From Nitrososphaeria archaeon (lineage in GTDB: Archaea; Thermoproteota; Nitrososphaeria; Nitrososphaerales; Nitrososphaeraceae): a DNA stretch of 11,742 bases. A model generated the notes under the pieces. It was given only the letters and a program-made list of their open reading frames with translations, did not search any database and was not told the DNA's origin. The position numbers were made by a program, and so were the translations under genes. Below, one piece after another: positions 1 through 6,743 of this stretch. How positions within the stretch are numbered: position 1 is the first letter of the stretch; each line of letters starts with the position of its first letter. The stretch spans positions 1-11,742 of the forward strand of contig JAJPIN010000112.1 in the NCBI GenBank assembly GCA_021324715.1, read 5' to 3'.

Positions 1-345
1 CAAGGCATGCCTGTTCCACTTGGAATCAACGTTATAAGTAACCGTTCGCTAACTATTAAGGAGATAATTGAGTTTGACGAGCTTTTTAAGAGTTCAATAG
101 TATATGGACTTGATAATTTAGATGATGCACTAGAATTTGCGATGCAGTTTGGTAGAGGAAATCCCAAATCACTAATTGAAAAATTTGTCAAGATGTATGT
201 AAATGATCTTACTATCAACATGAATCAAGAAGGAAAGAATTCTATTATAAAAATGCTAAAGAAAGCTAAAAGTAGTAATATTCTCTCATTTGAACAATTA
301 TTATTTATAGATAGTAACCGTCAAAAAATTGAACGATATTACTAG
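1..345 (+). CDS. mqnD: MqnD-like 1,4-dihydroxy-6-naphthoate synthase, C-terminal part
   Basis: The frame is open from the first base, so the gene begins outside the window and about 114 C-terminal residues are visible; a full MqnD is roughly 270-280 residues. MqnD converts cyclic dehypoxanthine futalosine to 1,4-dihydroxy-6-naphthoate late in the futalosine route to menaquinone. The visible part starts in the family's P-x-P-L-G-x-N-V stretch (residues PVPLGINVI), where the chain returns to the first lobe of the periplasmic-binding-protein-like fold. The FGRG and MYVN motifs follow, which I know from MqnD C-termini. MqnA is the closest alternative; the PLGxNV and MYVND pattern favours MqnD. 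It converges on mqnE with 22 bases between the stops. The call from family motifs is fairly firm, and the mqnE and mqnC neighbours support it. The ATG at position 7 is internal, not the start. Confidence 0.8.
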   Translation, partial: QGMPVPLGINVISNRSLTIKEIIEFDELFKSSIVYGLDNLDDALEFAMQFGRGNPKSLIEKFVKMYVNDLTINMNQEGKNSIIKMLKKAKSSNILSFEQLLFIDSNRQKIERYY

Positions 346-367
346 TCATAATTTCTCTTTTGGAAAG

Positions 368-1459
368 TTACAAAATATTAAAAAATGTGTCTCTCTGTAA
401 GGGAATATATTTTGCATCCCTAATAAGCGAAGAAAGTTCCTGAATTGTAGTTCCTGTTATTTTTCCCGCGGCCCTGAAAATTTCTTCTGAAAAGGCAGTA
501 CCAACAAGATCATTCCCTCCATAAGATAACGCAACTTGCGCCAATTTTTTTCCTAGTGCGACCCAATACACGGAAATATTTTTCATGGCATTGGCGAGCA
601 TGAGTCTTGATAGAGCAATAACTTTCAGATCGTATATTGAAGAACTTTCATTTTCAATTAGCCCTTTTTGTTCAAGTTCTGTATTGTCCAGGCTAAACTT
701 CAATGGTATAAATGTAATAAAACCACCCGTTTTCTTTTGTAATTCACGTACCTTGATCAAATGGTCTACAATATGTTGTGGCTTTTCAATATGGCCAAAT
801 AGCATGGTACAATTTGATCGTATTCCCATATCATGCGCGATTCTCGCAGTCTCTAGCCATTCTTCGCCAGAACATTTTCCCCTCACAATAATGTCCCTTA
901 CATCTTTGCTGAATATCTCTGCCCCTCCGCCAGGTAGGGCATCAAGTCCTGCGTCCTTTAGTCTGGAAAGTACCTCTCTTACTGAATTCTTGGTAATATG
1001 AGGGATAAAATGAATTTCAGCTGGAGTGAGTGCTTTAACTGTAACTGACGGAAATTCATTCTTAATTTCCCTTATCATCTTTTCATAATACTCAAGCCCT
1101 AATTTTGGATGGAACCCGCCTACGATATGGAGTTCTGTTGCCTTCATTTCGTTTATAGCTATTCTTGCTCTGGTCAATATCTGGTCTATTGTCAGAGTGT
1201 ATGAATCAGACTCAGTTCCCTTTCTATAAAAGGCACAAAGTGGACAACTTGCCGCACAAATATTTGTATAGTTCAGGTAGTATGAAGCAACAAACGTTAT
1301 AGTGTTACCAGTTAGTTTTTTTTTTATCAAATTTGCAGCAGCCCCCAAAACGAAGACATTTTCATTATTCATTAAATCCAGACCATCATTGCATGATAAT
1401 TCTTCACCATGAATCACCTTCTCTACAGCGTTTGAATTACCAGCATAACTTTGTAACAA
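368..1459 (-). CDS. mqnE: Aminofutalosine synthase MqnE (radical SAM)
   Basis: This 363-residue cytoplasmic radical SAM enzyme should join adenosylmethionine to 3-[(1-carboxyvinyl)oxy]benzoate, giving aminofutalosine, the second step of the futalosine menaquinone pathway. The CX3CX2C motif binding the 4Fe-4S cluster is C68, C72, C75, followed by AFYR. HIVGGFHP (111-118), LPGGGAEIF (175-183), GIRSNCTMLFGHIE (about 212-225) and GGF-TFIPL are MqnE-type signatures; they separate it from MqnC (MQGG, GxGE, FIPW) and from CofH/CofG of F420 synthesis. Length is normal. The start is TTG at 1459-1457: an in-frame stop lies at 1496-1498 with no ATG or GTG between, and the next Met (residue 30) would remove the usual N-terminal helices. 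A TATA-like box 26-35 bases upstream supports this start and a leaderless message. Codons 46-49 contain a run of ten A (plus-strand T run 1316-1325). Confidence 0.88.
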   Translation of the reverse strand: MLQSYAGNSNAVEKVIHGEELSCNDGLDLMNNENVFVLGAAANLIKKKLTGNTITFVASYYLNYTNICAASCPLCAFYRKGTESDSYTLTIDQILTRARIAINEMKATELHIVGGFHPKLGLEYYEKMIREIKNEFPSVTVKALTPAEIHFIPHITKNSVREVLSRLKDAGLDALPGGGAEIFSKDVRDIIVRGKCSGEEWLETARIAHDMGIRSNCTMLFGHIEKPQHIVDHLIKVRELQKKTGGFITFIPLKFSLDNTELEQKGLIENESSSIYDLKVIALSRLMLANAMKNISVYWVALGKKLAQVALSYGGNDLVGTAFSEEIFRAAGKITGTTIQELSSLIRDAKYIPLQRDTFFNIL

Positions 1460-1484
1460 ATTGTTTAGATGATGTCCACAACGG

Positions 1485-1494
1485 CTATAAAATC
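1485..1494 (-). promoter_or_regulatory. TATA-like box of mqnE
   Basis: Read on the minus strand this is GATTTTATAG, centred about 31 bases upstream of the TTG start. That spacing puts the transcript start at or next to the start codon, as expected for a leaderless archaeal message. No Shine-Dalgarno sequence is visible. Inferred from position and AT content only. Confidence 0.45.
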
Positions 1495-1502
1495 TTCACT
1501 TT

Positions 1503-1520
1503 TTTGAAAGCGCTTGTAAA
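1503..1520. promoter_or_regulatory. 18-base dyad, possible operator between mqnE and mqnC
   Basis: The sequence TTTGAAAGCGCTTGTAAA is an imperfect palindrome: an 8-base perfect core AAGCGCTT (1508-1515), two non-matching bases on each side, and matching TTT/AAA ends, so 14 of 18 positions are symmetric. It lies between the two divergent TATA-like boxes, where a dimeric regulator could act on both genes. The dyad is seen directly; the regulatory role is inference and no regulator gene lies beside it. Confidence 0.35.
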
Positions 1521-1521
1521 G

Positions 1522-1530
1522 AATAAATAT
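1522..1530 (+). promoter_or_regulatory. TATA-like box of mqnC
   Basis: AATAAATAT lies centred about 35 bases upstream of the mqnC ATG, giving a very short or absent 5' leader. There is no Shine-Dalgarno sequence before the start. The match is only to general AT-rich box character. Confidence 0.35.
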
Positions 1531-1560
1531 CCTTGATGGTCGTCATGAAAGATATAGTTC

Positions 1561-2682
1561 ATGGGCCTCTTCGCACAAGATTTGATTCAGAAATCTGATG
1601 TAAGTGATATACTTGACCAAGTTTTGCATGGAAAAAAACTGGTCCTAAATGACTGTATCCGCTTATTAAAGTCTGACAATCCTTACGCGTTAGGTATTAT
1701 AGGAAATATATTAAGAGATAAGCTATTTGGTAAAGTTGCAACATTCGTTAACAACATAATTCTAAACTATACCAATGTGTGCATAACATTTTGCAAGTTC
1801 TGTGCTTTTTACAGAGCTCCTGGTGATTCTGAAGGATATACATTATCTGTAGATAATATAGTAAAAAGGGTCGCAACAGCAAAGGATCATTTCGGGATTA
1901 GTCAGGTACTAATGCAGGGGGGTCACAATCCAGATCTGAAGATCGAATATTATGAAGAAGCATTCAAAACTATAAAGGAGAAATGTCCCGACGTTGCTAT
2001 TCACGGACTATCAGCTTCTGAAATCGATACTATTTCCAAGGTGGAAAGAAGCAGCACCAGAGAGATTCTATCTAGGTTGAAAAAAGCAGGTTTGGATAGT
2101 TTACCCGGAGCTGGCGCTGAAATACTTGATGATGATGTAAAATCAAAGATTAGCCCCTTGAAAATAAAAAGTAATGAGTGGTTAAATATCATGAAGCAGG
2201 CCCATGAGTTGGGCATAAAATCATCGGCTACAATGATGTACGGTACAGGAGAAGATTATGAACAACGAGCAAGACATTTGTTTAAGATTGCAGAATTACA
2301 GGAAAAGACTCATGGTTTCATGTCATTTATTCCATGGAGCCTTGAACCAAATAACACACAAATGCAAGCTGAGGGAATGATAAAATATCCTTCTGGAGGG
2401 CTAGAATTACTAAAAATGATTGCGATCTCCAGGATAGTCTTTTCAGGGCTTATTGATCATCTCCAGTCCTCATGGCTTACAAATGGTATAGGTATGGCCC
2501 AACTTGCGTTAACTTATGGCGCCGATGATTTTGGAGGCACGTTGATTGGTGAAGAAGTAGTAAGTGCAACTGGAGCAAGATCTACAGAATTAACAGCAGA
2601 CAAAATTATTACGGCGATTAAACAAATTGGCTTCCTGCCTCATGAACGTAATAATTTCTATGAAACCATTAGAGTTCATTAG
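1561..2682 (+). CDS. mqnC: Cyclic dehypoxanthine futalosine synthase MqnC (radical SAM)
   Basis: This 373-residue radical SAM enzyme should cyclise dehypoxanthine futalosine, supplying the substrate that MqnD cleaves. The cluster-binding CX3CX2C motif is C74, C78, C81, followed by AFYR. MQGGHNPDLKIEYYE (118-132), HGLSASEI (148-155), LPGAGAEIL (181-189), SSATMMYGTGE (221-231) and FIPWSLEPNNT are MqnC-like. The GxGE and FIPW motifs set it apart from its paralogue MqnE just upstream, and MQGG separates it from CofH. Length and domain layout (TIM-barrel radical SAM plus C-terminal segment) are normal. The ATG at 1561 is the first possible start because an in-frame stop sits at 1555-1557. It is divergent from mqnE across 101 bases and probably monocistronic, since 260 bases without a gene follow it. 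Confidence 0.88.
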   Translation: MGLFAQDLIQKSDVSDILDQVLHGKKLVLNDCIRLLKSDNPYALGIIGNILRDKLFGKVATFVNNIILNYTNVCITFCKFCAFYRAPGDSEGYTLSVDNIVKRVATAKDHFGISQVLMQGGHNPDLKIEYYEEAFKTIKEKCPDVAIHGLSASEIDTISKVERSSTREILSRLKKAGLDSLPGAGAEILDDDVKSKISPLKIKSNEWLNIMKQAHELGIKSSATMMYGTGEDYEQRARHLFKIAELQEKTHGFMSFIPWSLEPNNTQMQAEGMIKYPSGGLELLKMIAISRIVFSGLIDHLQSSWLTNGIGMAQLALTYGADDFGGTLIGEEVVSATGARSTELTADKIITAIKQIGFLPHERNNFYETIRVH

Positions 2683-2942
2683 TGCAAATCAATGAGTTAA
2701 ACTGATACTAGTTAGGAATTTGCGAGATTTTAAAAACAATTTTGGACCATAAGACAAAAGAAATATTGGCAATGTTTTTCGAACGGCTTTGAATAACTGC
2801 TACTAAACAGACTAGAAAAAGGCAGGATTACTTTGACGATCATATTGATTGTTTGAGATAAATAATGTAATTTTCTTAAAAAAATGCTAATTCTTCATTG
2901 AATTTCTATTAATTGGAATCGAATATCAACAAGTACCTTTAA
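2683..2942. other. Gene-free spacer upstream of HMG-CoA synthase
   Basis: These 260 bases are the longest stretch without a gene in the window. I find no open frame of useful length, no tRNA-like cloverleaf and no strong inverted repeat. The last 40 bases presumably hold the promoter of the next gene; TTCTATTAATTGG (2904-2916), about 33 bases before its ATG, is the best TATA-like candidate but weak. The 5' part may hold the mqnC terminator, though no clear T-tract stands out. Confidence 0.4.
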
Positions 2943-4367
2943 ATGTCTATTATGACAAAAACTGTTAACATGCCATCTGGCATTGACGATCTTGCAATTT
3001 ACGTTCCAAAATTATTCGTTGACTACAAAGATTTTGCTCAAGCAAGAGGAATTGATCCTAAAAAGCTAGAACATGGCATAGGGATAAAAAAGATGGCTTT
3101 GGTGGACACGAATCAGGATGCAGCTTGTATGGCTTCAAATGCTTGTCTCGAACTAATGAAAAAAAACAATTTAGATCCTGATGATATTGGTAGATTATAT
3201 GTTGCGACAGAATCCAGTCTTGACGAATCAAAAGCATTAAACTCATTCGTTGTAGGTATGTTGGAACAAGTGTACGGTGACGGCTCTTTTGAACATGCGG
3301 GTGGAATCGAATGTAAGTTTGCTTGCGTAAGCGGATCTTATGCGATTTATGACAACACCAACTGGATTAGAGCACAGGAAAATAATGACAAGGCTGCCAT
3401 TGTGGTTGTGAGCGACATTGCCAAATATGATATTGGATCAGCTGGAGAATATACACAGGGAGCTGGAGCAGTGGCCATGCTGATCAAGGAAAATCCCAGA
3501 TTATTAGCACTTGACCCAAAGGTCACCTCAACAATAATCAAGAATGAATATGATTTCTATAGGCCGTTTGGAAAGGATACTCCGCTTGTAAATGGACTGT
3601 ATTCCAATTTATTATATCTAATACAAGTTAGAAAGGCATTCGATAGCTATAAGGAAAAGGCAATGAGAACAGGATTGATACATATTAAAGATGGCGAATC
3701 AATAACAGATTACATTGATTTGTTTACAGTGCACTTACCATATAGAAGAATGGGAGAAAAGGCGCTGGCATATTTGTTAAGACATGAGTGGAGAACTCTT
3801 CCACGGTGGCAGCATGTTATCAAAGAGATAGGTTTCCCTGAACCTGAACCAAATGATAGTCGAGGAACAATCGAATCTATCCTGGCAGATAAAGAATTCA
3901 TGACGGCAGATGAGCAGTTCAGAAAAGCATTCATGCAAACCTCATTTTACAACGAAGTATATGAGAAAAAAATGGCCAGCTCTCTTGAAGCGTCTAACAT
4001 TATAGGAAATTTGTATACAGCCTCAATGTATATGGGATTCAGGAGTTTACTTGAATATGAATACAAGAAAGGTCATGATATTGAAGGCTTCCGAGTCGGA
4101 TTTGGATCATACGGAAGCGGTAGTAGTGCAATGGTATTCAGTGGAGTTATTCAGCCAAACTACATTGAAATAGTAAAGGGTATGAATCTTGAAGAGGATA
4201 TTGGATTTCGCAAGAAATTATCTATGGAAGAATATCAAATTCTACGTGAAAATCAAAGAAATTTGAATGACTCTTATGCAAGGGCCAAAAATGAGTTTGT
4301 CTTAATTAAGATTGGTGGCACCACTGCAGATAAAGCTGGATTTAGAGAATATTGCTACTGTAATTAG
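2943..4367 (+). CDS. Hydroxymethylglutaryl-CoA synthase
   Basis: The enzyme condenses acetyl-CoA with acetoacetyl-CoA to HMG-CoA, the entry to the mevalonate pathway that feeds archaeal ether lipids. All three catalytic residues are visible in the family's context: Glu90 (VATESS), nucleophile Cys128 (ECKFACVSG, 123-131) and His264 (VHLPYRRMGEKAL). TQGAGAVAMLI (171-181), EYDFYRPFG (202-210) and GFGSYGSGSSA near the C-terminus are further HMG-CoA synthase blocks. At 474 residues it is much longer than the roughly 350-residue form common in other archaea, and reads more like bacterial and eukaryal enzymes; the extra length is mostly between about 282 and 345. The start could be the ATG at 2943 or the one three codons on; no Shine-Dalgarno helps decide. 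Its stop overlaps the convergent threonine ammonia-lyase stop by four bases. Confidence 0.92.
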   Translation: MSIMTKTVNMPSGIDDLAIYVPKLFVDYKDFAQARGIDPKKLEHGIGIKKMALVDTNQDAACMASNACLELMKKNNLDPDDIGRLYVATESSLDESKALNSFVVGMLEQVYGDGSFEHAGGIECKFACVSGSYAIYDNTNWIRAQENNDKAAIVVVSDIAKYDIGSAGEYTQGAGAVAMLIKENPRLLALDPKVTSTIIKNEYDFYRPFGKDTPLVNGLYSNLLYLIQVRKAFDSYKEKAMRTGLIHIKDGESITDYIDLFTVHLPYRRMGEKALAYLLRHEWRTLPRWQHVIKEIGFPEPEPNDSRGTIESILADKEFMTADEQFRKAFMQTSFYNEVYEKKMASSLEASNIIGNLYTASMYMGFRSLLEYEYKKGHDIEGFRVGFGSYGSGSSAMVFSGVIQPNYIEIVKGMNLEEDIGFRKKLSMEEYQILRENQRNLNDSYARAKNEFVLIKIGGTTADKAGFREYCYCN

Positions 4368-5608
4368 GGTACAACCTTAAAAATCATTTTTTCCTTCTTT
4401 AGAAAATCCAATAGTTTTCTGGCATGTTTTTCGTTCTCTAGTTCTAAACTCAGGTATACTCCGGCTGAACCTGCCGCAACATTTGAACTCAGACGGTCAT
4501 GTTCAACCTGAACAATGTTGACGCTGAGTTCAGCTATTTTATCGACAACATTTTTTAGAGCACCCGGTTTGTCAGGCAATTGAATGAATATTTTAATTAG
4601 TCTTCCCATCTGCATCAGCCCTTTTGATACTATTTGACCTAATAGATACATGTCTATGTTGCCTCCAGAAAGAATTGAAATTATGTTCTGGCTACTTTTT
4701 AATTTACCATTCGAAATAACATAGGCTAAACTTGCTGCCCCAGCGGGTTCAACTACAACCTTTTCCCTTTCCATTAGCATAAACATAGTCTTTACAATAG
4801 AAACATCGTCGATAGTAACAACGTCGTCTAAATATTTTGAACATATTGCATAGGTAAGCTCTCCTGGAGACTTGACCGAAATACCATCGGCTATTGAAAA
4901 TCCACTATCAATGTGGCACAGATTTCCTTCATCCAGTGATTTTTTCATCGCCGGAAATTGATCGGATTCAACTCCTATAATCTTGACATTTGGCCTTCTA
5001 GCCTTAATGCCGATGCAAACTCCTGACGCAAGTCCACCGCCACCAAGAGGTAAATAAATCTCATCGATGTCCTTCAGATCTTCCATTAATTCTAAGCCTA
5101 ATGTGCCCTGTCCTGCAATTACAACAGGATCATCAAATGCATGGATAATTGAGTATCCATTAGTTTGTGATAGTGAACAAGCTGTTCTCCACGATTCATC
5201 ATATGTGTCTCCAGATAGAACCACATTTGCTCCATAGGATCGTGTAGCAGCTACTTTTGCTGGAGACGCATTTTTTGGCATTACTATATTGCACCTGATA
5301 TTTCTCTTTTGAGCAGCATAAGCAACTCCTTGTGCATGATTACCTGCTGAGGCTGCAACTACACCAGACCTGCATTGCTCATCTGTAAGCGAATTAATTT
5401 TTGAATATGCACCTCTAACTTTAAAAGATCCGGTTCTTTGAAACTGTTCAAATTTTAAAAAAAGATTTGTTTTTGCAATGTTCGAAAACGTTCTTGACTT
5501 TAAGAGCGGGGTCTTCCTGACCGCTGTCTTGTCCATTAATTGCTGGGCTCTTAATAAGTCCTCGATCGCTGGAGCGTCAGTATCAACCTTCTCGTGGGGG
5601 ATATTCAA
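4364..5608 (-). CDS. ilvA: Threonine ammonia-lyase with C-terminal ACT domain
   Basis: This PLP enzyme deaminates L-threonine to 2-oxobutyrate, normally the first step of isoleucine synthesis. The PLP lysine is Lys63 in TGSFKVRGA (59-67). SAGNHAQGVA (87-96) is the substrate and carboxylate-binding loop, GGGGLASG (189-196) the phosphate-binding glycine loop, and LSGGN (313-317) completes the fold-type II core. A single ACT domain follows from about 336 (IKIFIQLPDKPGALK...). At 414 residues it is the short one-ACT form, between catabolic TdcB and long biosynthetic IlvA, so isoleucine feedback cannot be assumed. The start is TTG at 5608; the upstream in-frame stop is only eight codons away and there is no ATG between, while Met25 would cut into the first conserved helix. 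The gene sits 50 bases after the 285-residue protein, with an AT-rich box at about 5637-5648, so both joint and separate transcription are possible. Confidence 0.9.
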   Translation of the reverse strand: MNIPHEKVDTDAPAIEDLLRAQQLMDKTAVRKTPLLKSRTFSNIAKTNLFLKFEQFQRTGSFKVRGAYSKINSLTDEQCRSGVVAASAGNHAQGVAYAAQKRNIRCNIVMPKNASPAKVAATRSYGANVVLSGDTYDESWRTACSLSQTNGYSIIHAFDDPVVIAGQGTLGLELMEDLKDIDEIYLPLGGGGLASGVCIGIKARRPNVKIIGVESDQFPAMKKSLDEGNLCHIDSGFSIADGISVKSPGELTYAICSKYLDDVVTIDDVSIVKTMFMLMEREKVVVEPAGAASLAYVISNGKLKSSQNIISILSGGNIDMYLLGQIVSKGLMQMGRLIKIFIQLPDKPGALKNVVDKIAELSVNIVQVEHDRLSSNVAAGSAGVYLSLELENEKHARKLLDFLKKEKMIFKVVP

Positions 5609-5658
5609 ATTTTTAATCAGAGAACTTTGTTATTCTGCTAATATTATGATTTTTATTT

Positions 5659-6516
5659 TTACGATGAGGGACGTAATCCCGAAATTATTTCCTCAAATAG
5701 TTCAGATATTCTTGCTTTAGTTTGCGGTTTCATCTGCGCAAAATTTATCACCTTGCTTGAATTTTTTCCTTTCATGTTAGCCTCAGTTCCAATATCAAAA
5801 TAGACTATGATTCCTTCCTCACCTTGCATAAGTCTATTGTAATCAATTAAATTTGGGGAAATCTGATATAATTTTATTACCAAGTTTTCTAGCTCCAAGA
5901 TCATGGAATTTTTCATTTCCTCCGCCTTATCCAATTCTGGATACGATCTTTCAATTTTTTTTATTTTGTCCTCTAGGTTCACAATTAACTCTTGATTTTC
6001 GAGTATCTTTTCAAACAAATCTTCAAATTTTAAATCATCAAGAGCCATGTTTTTTAGCTCTTGTTTTATAGTATTGTTACCAATATTTGCTACTGAATCC
6101 ATTACTGATGAATTTTTAATGGAAAGATCAAACAATTTCTTTTGTATCTGTATTACTTGTTTGTCTAGTTTGTAGTATGGTAAAATATTGAACTGTATTC
6201 CAAAGTATCCTTTGATAGTATAATTATCCTGACTCGAAAAAATTTGGCAATAAATCCTATTTGATTCGCCAGTTGTTTCCTGTATATCGCTTACCTCCCA
6301 GTTTTTCAGACCCTTTAGAAAAGTCCGATAATATCCGAGCACAAGCTTGGGATCAAAAGTAGAAGATTTTGTAACAGACCCATCTTGAAGCATTACATTA
6401 ACCTCTCGCATAGCAAGACATGGCATTAAGCTTTGTTGGTAAAAATTCTCAATTTCAACAAAGTAGTCATTTAATTTCTTACTAAAATTATCACTTTCAT
6501 TATTGGGGATTCTCAT
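5659..6516 (-). CDS. Unrecognised 285-residue protein with predicted coiled coil
   Basis: I do not recognise the family. The protein is soluble-looking, with no signal peptide or membrane segment. The N-terminal part (about 1-120) contains short alternating hydrophobic stretches that could be beta strands (VNVMLQDGSV, YTIKGYFGIQFNIL). Residues about 120-215 are rich in Lys, Glu, Leu and Ile with heptad-like spacing (FEKILENQELIVNLEDKIKKIE), suggesting a helical hairpin or coiled coil. A C-terminal segment (about 232-283) has a strand-like GIIVYFDIG and ends in an amphipathic helix. Only two cysteines occur (33 and 90), so it is probably not a metal-cluster protein. The ATG at 6516 is the natural start. 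It is read in the same direction as, and 50 bases ahead of, threonine ammonia-lyase, which is the only functional hint and a weak one. Probably a lineage-specific conserved gene. Confidence 0.75.
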   Translation of the reverse strand: MRIPNNESDNFSKKLNDYFVEIENFYQQSLMPCLAMREVNVMLQDGSVTKSSTFDPKLVLGYYRTFLKGLKNWEVSDIQETTGESNRIYCQIFSSQDNYTIKGYFGIQFNILPYYKLDKQVIQIQKKLFDLSIKNSSVMDSVANIGNNTIKQELKNMALDDLKFEDLFEKILENQELIVNLEDKIKKIERSYPELDKAEEMKNSMILELENLVIKLYQISPNLIDYNRLMQGEEGIIVYFDIGTEANMKGKNSSKVINFAQMKPQTKARISELFEEIISGLRPSS

Positions 6517-6684
6517 AAAAACAGATACCTTACAGAAGATAGAACGAAACCCTAATTAGTCTTTCTTTAAGTCTTTTGGTTTCTCTGACTATTAATTACA
6601 AGTTACAAAAAGATGTAGGTTTCTGAACGTGTTAATGTTTTAAAGCATAAGCATGATTCTCAGTACTTCAATATCTTATTAATC

Positions 6685-6702
6685 GGCAGGTTTAAACGGG
6701 CC
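6685..6702. promoter_or_regulatory. 18-base dyad upstream of the L15e gene
   Basis: GGCAGGTTTAAACGGGCC has a perfect 8-base core GTTTAAAC (6690-6697), two unmatched bases on each side, and matching GGC/GCC ends, so 14 of 18 positions are symmetric. It sits 42-59 bases before the L15e ATG, just upstream of the TATA-like box, where an activator or repressor could bind. The symmetry is seen; function is inferred. Confidence 0.3.
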
Positions 6703-6710
6703 AAAATACT

Positions 6711-6718
6711 GATATTAA
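6711..6718 (+). promoter_or_regulatory. TATA-like box of the L15e gene
   Basis: GATATTAA lies 26-33 bases before the ATG at 6744, the spacing expected for a leaderless or near-leaderless archaeal transcript. No Shine-Dalgarno sequence is present between box and start. Confidence 0.35.
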
Positions 6719-6743
6719 GGTCTTTTCTGGAGTTATCTATAAT

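Noticed and set aside
585..1001. 138-codon open frame on the plus strand inside mqnE
   Set aside because: It lies wholly antisense to a well-supported radical SAM gene, its composition (rich in Ser, Ile and Phe) is that of a reverse-strand shadow, and no family pattern is visible.
1333..1536. 67-codon plus-strand frame across the mqnE start and the mqn spacer
   Set aside because: It overlaps the 5' end of mqnE in antisense and runs through the promoter region; no promoter of its own and no recognisable protein pattern.
368..2682. Reading the radical SAM pair as CofG/CofH of F420 synthesis
   Set aside because: CofH also has CX3CX2C and similar blocks, but GGGAEIF with GHIE (MqnE), MQGG with GxGE and FIPW (MqnC), and the adjacent mqnD-like gene favour the futalosine pathway.
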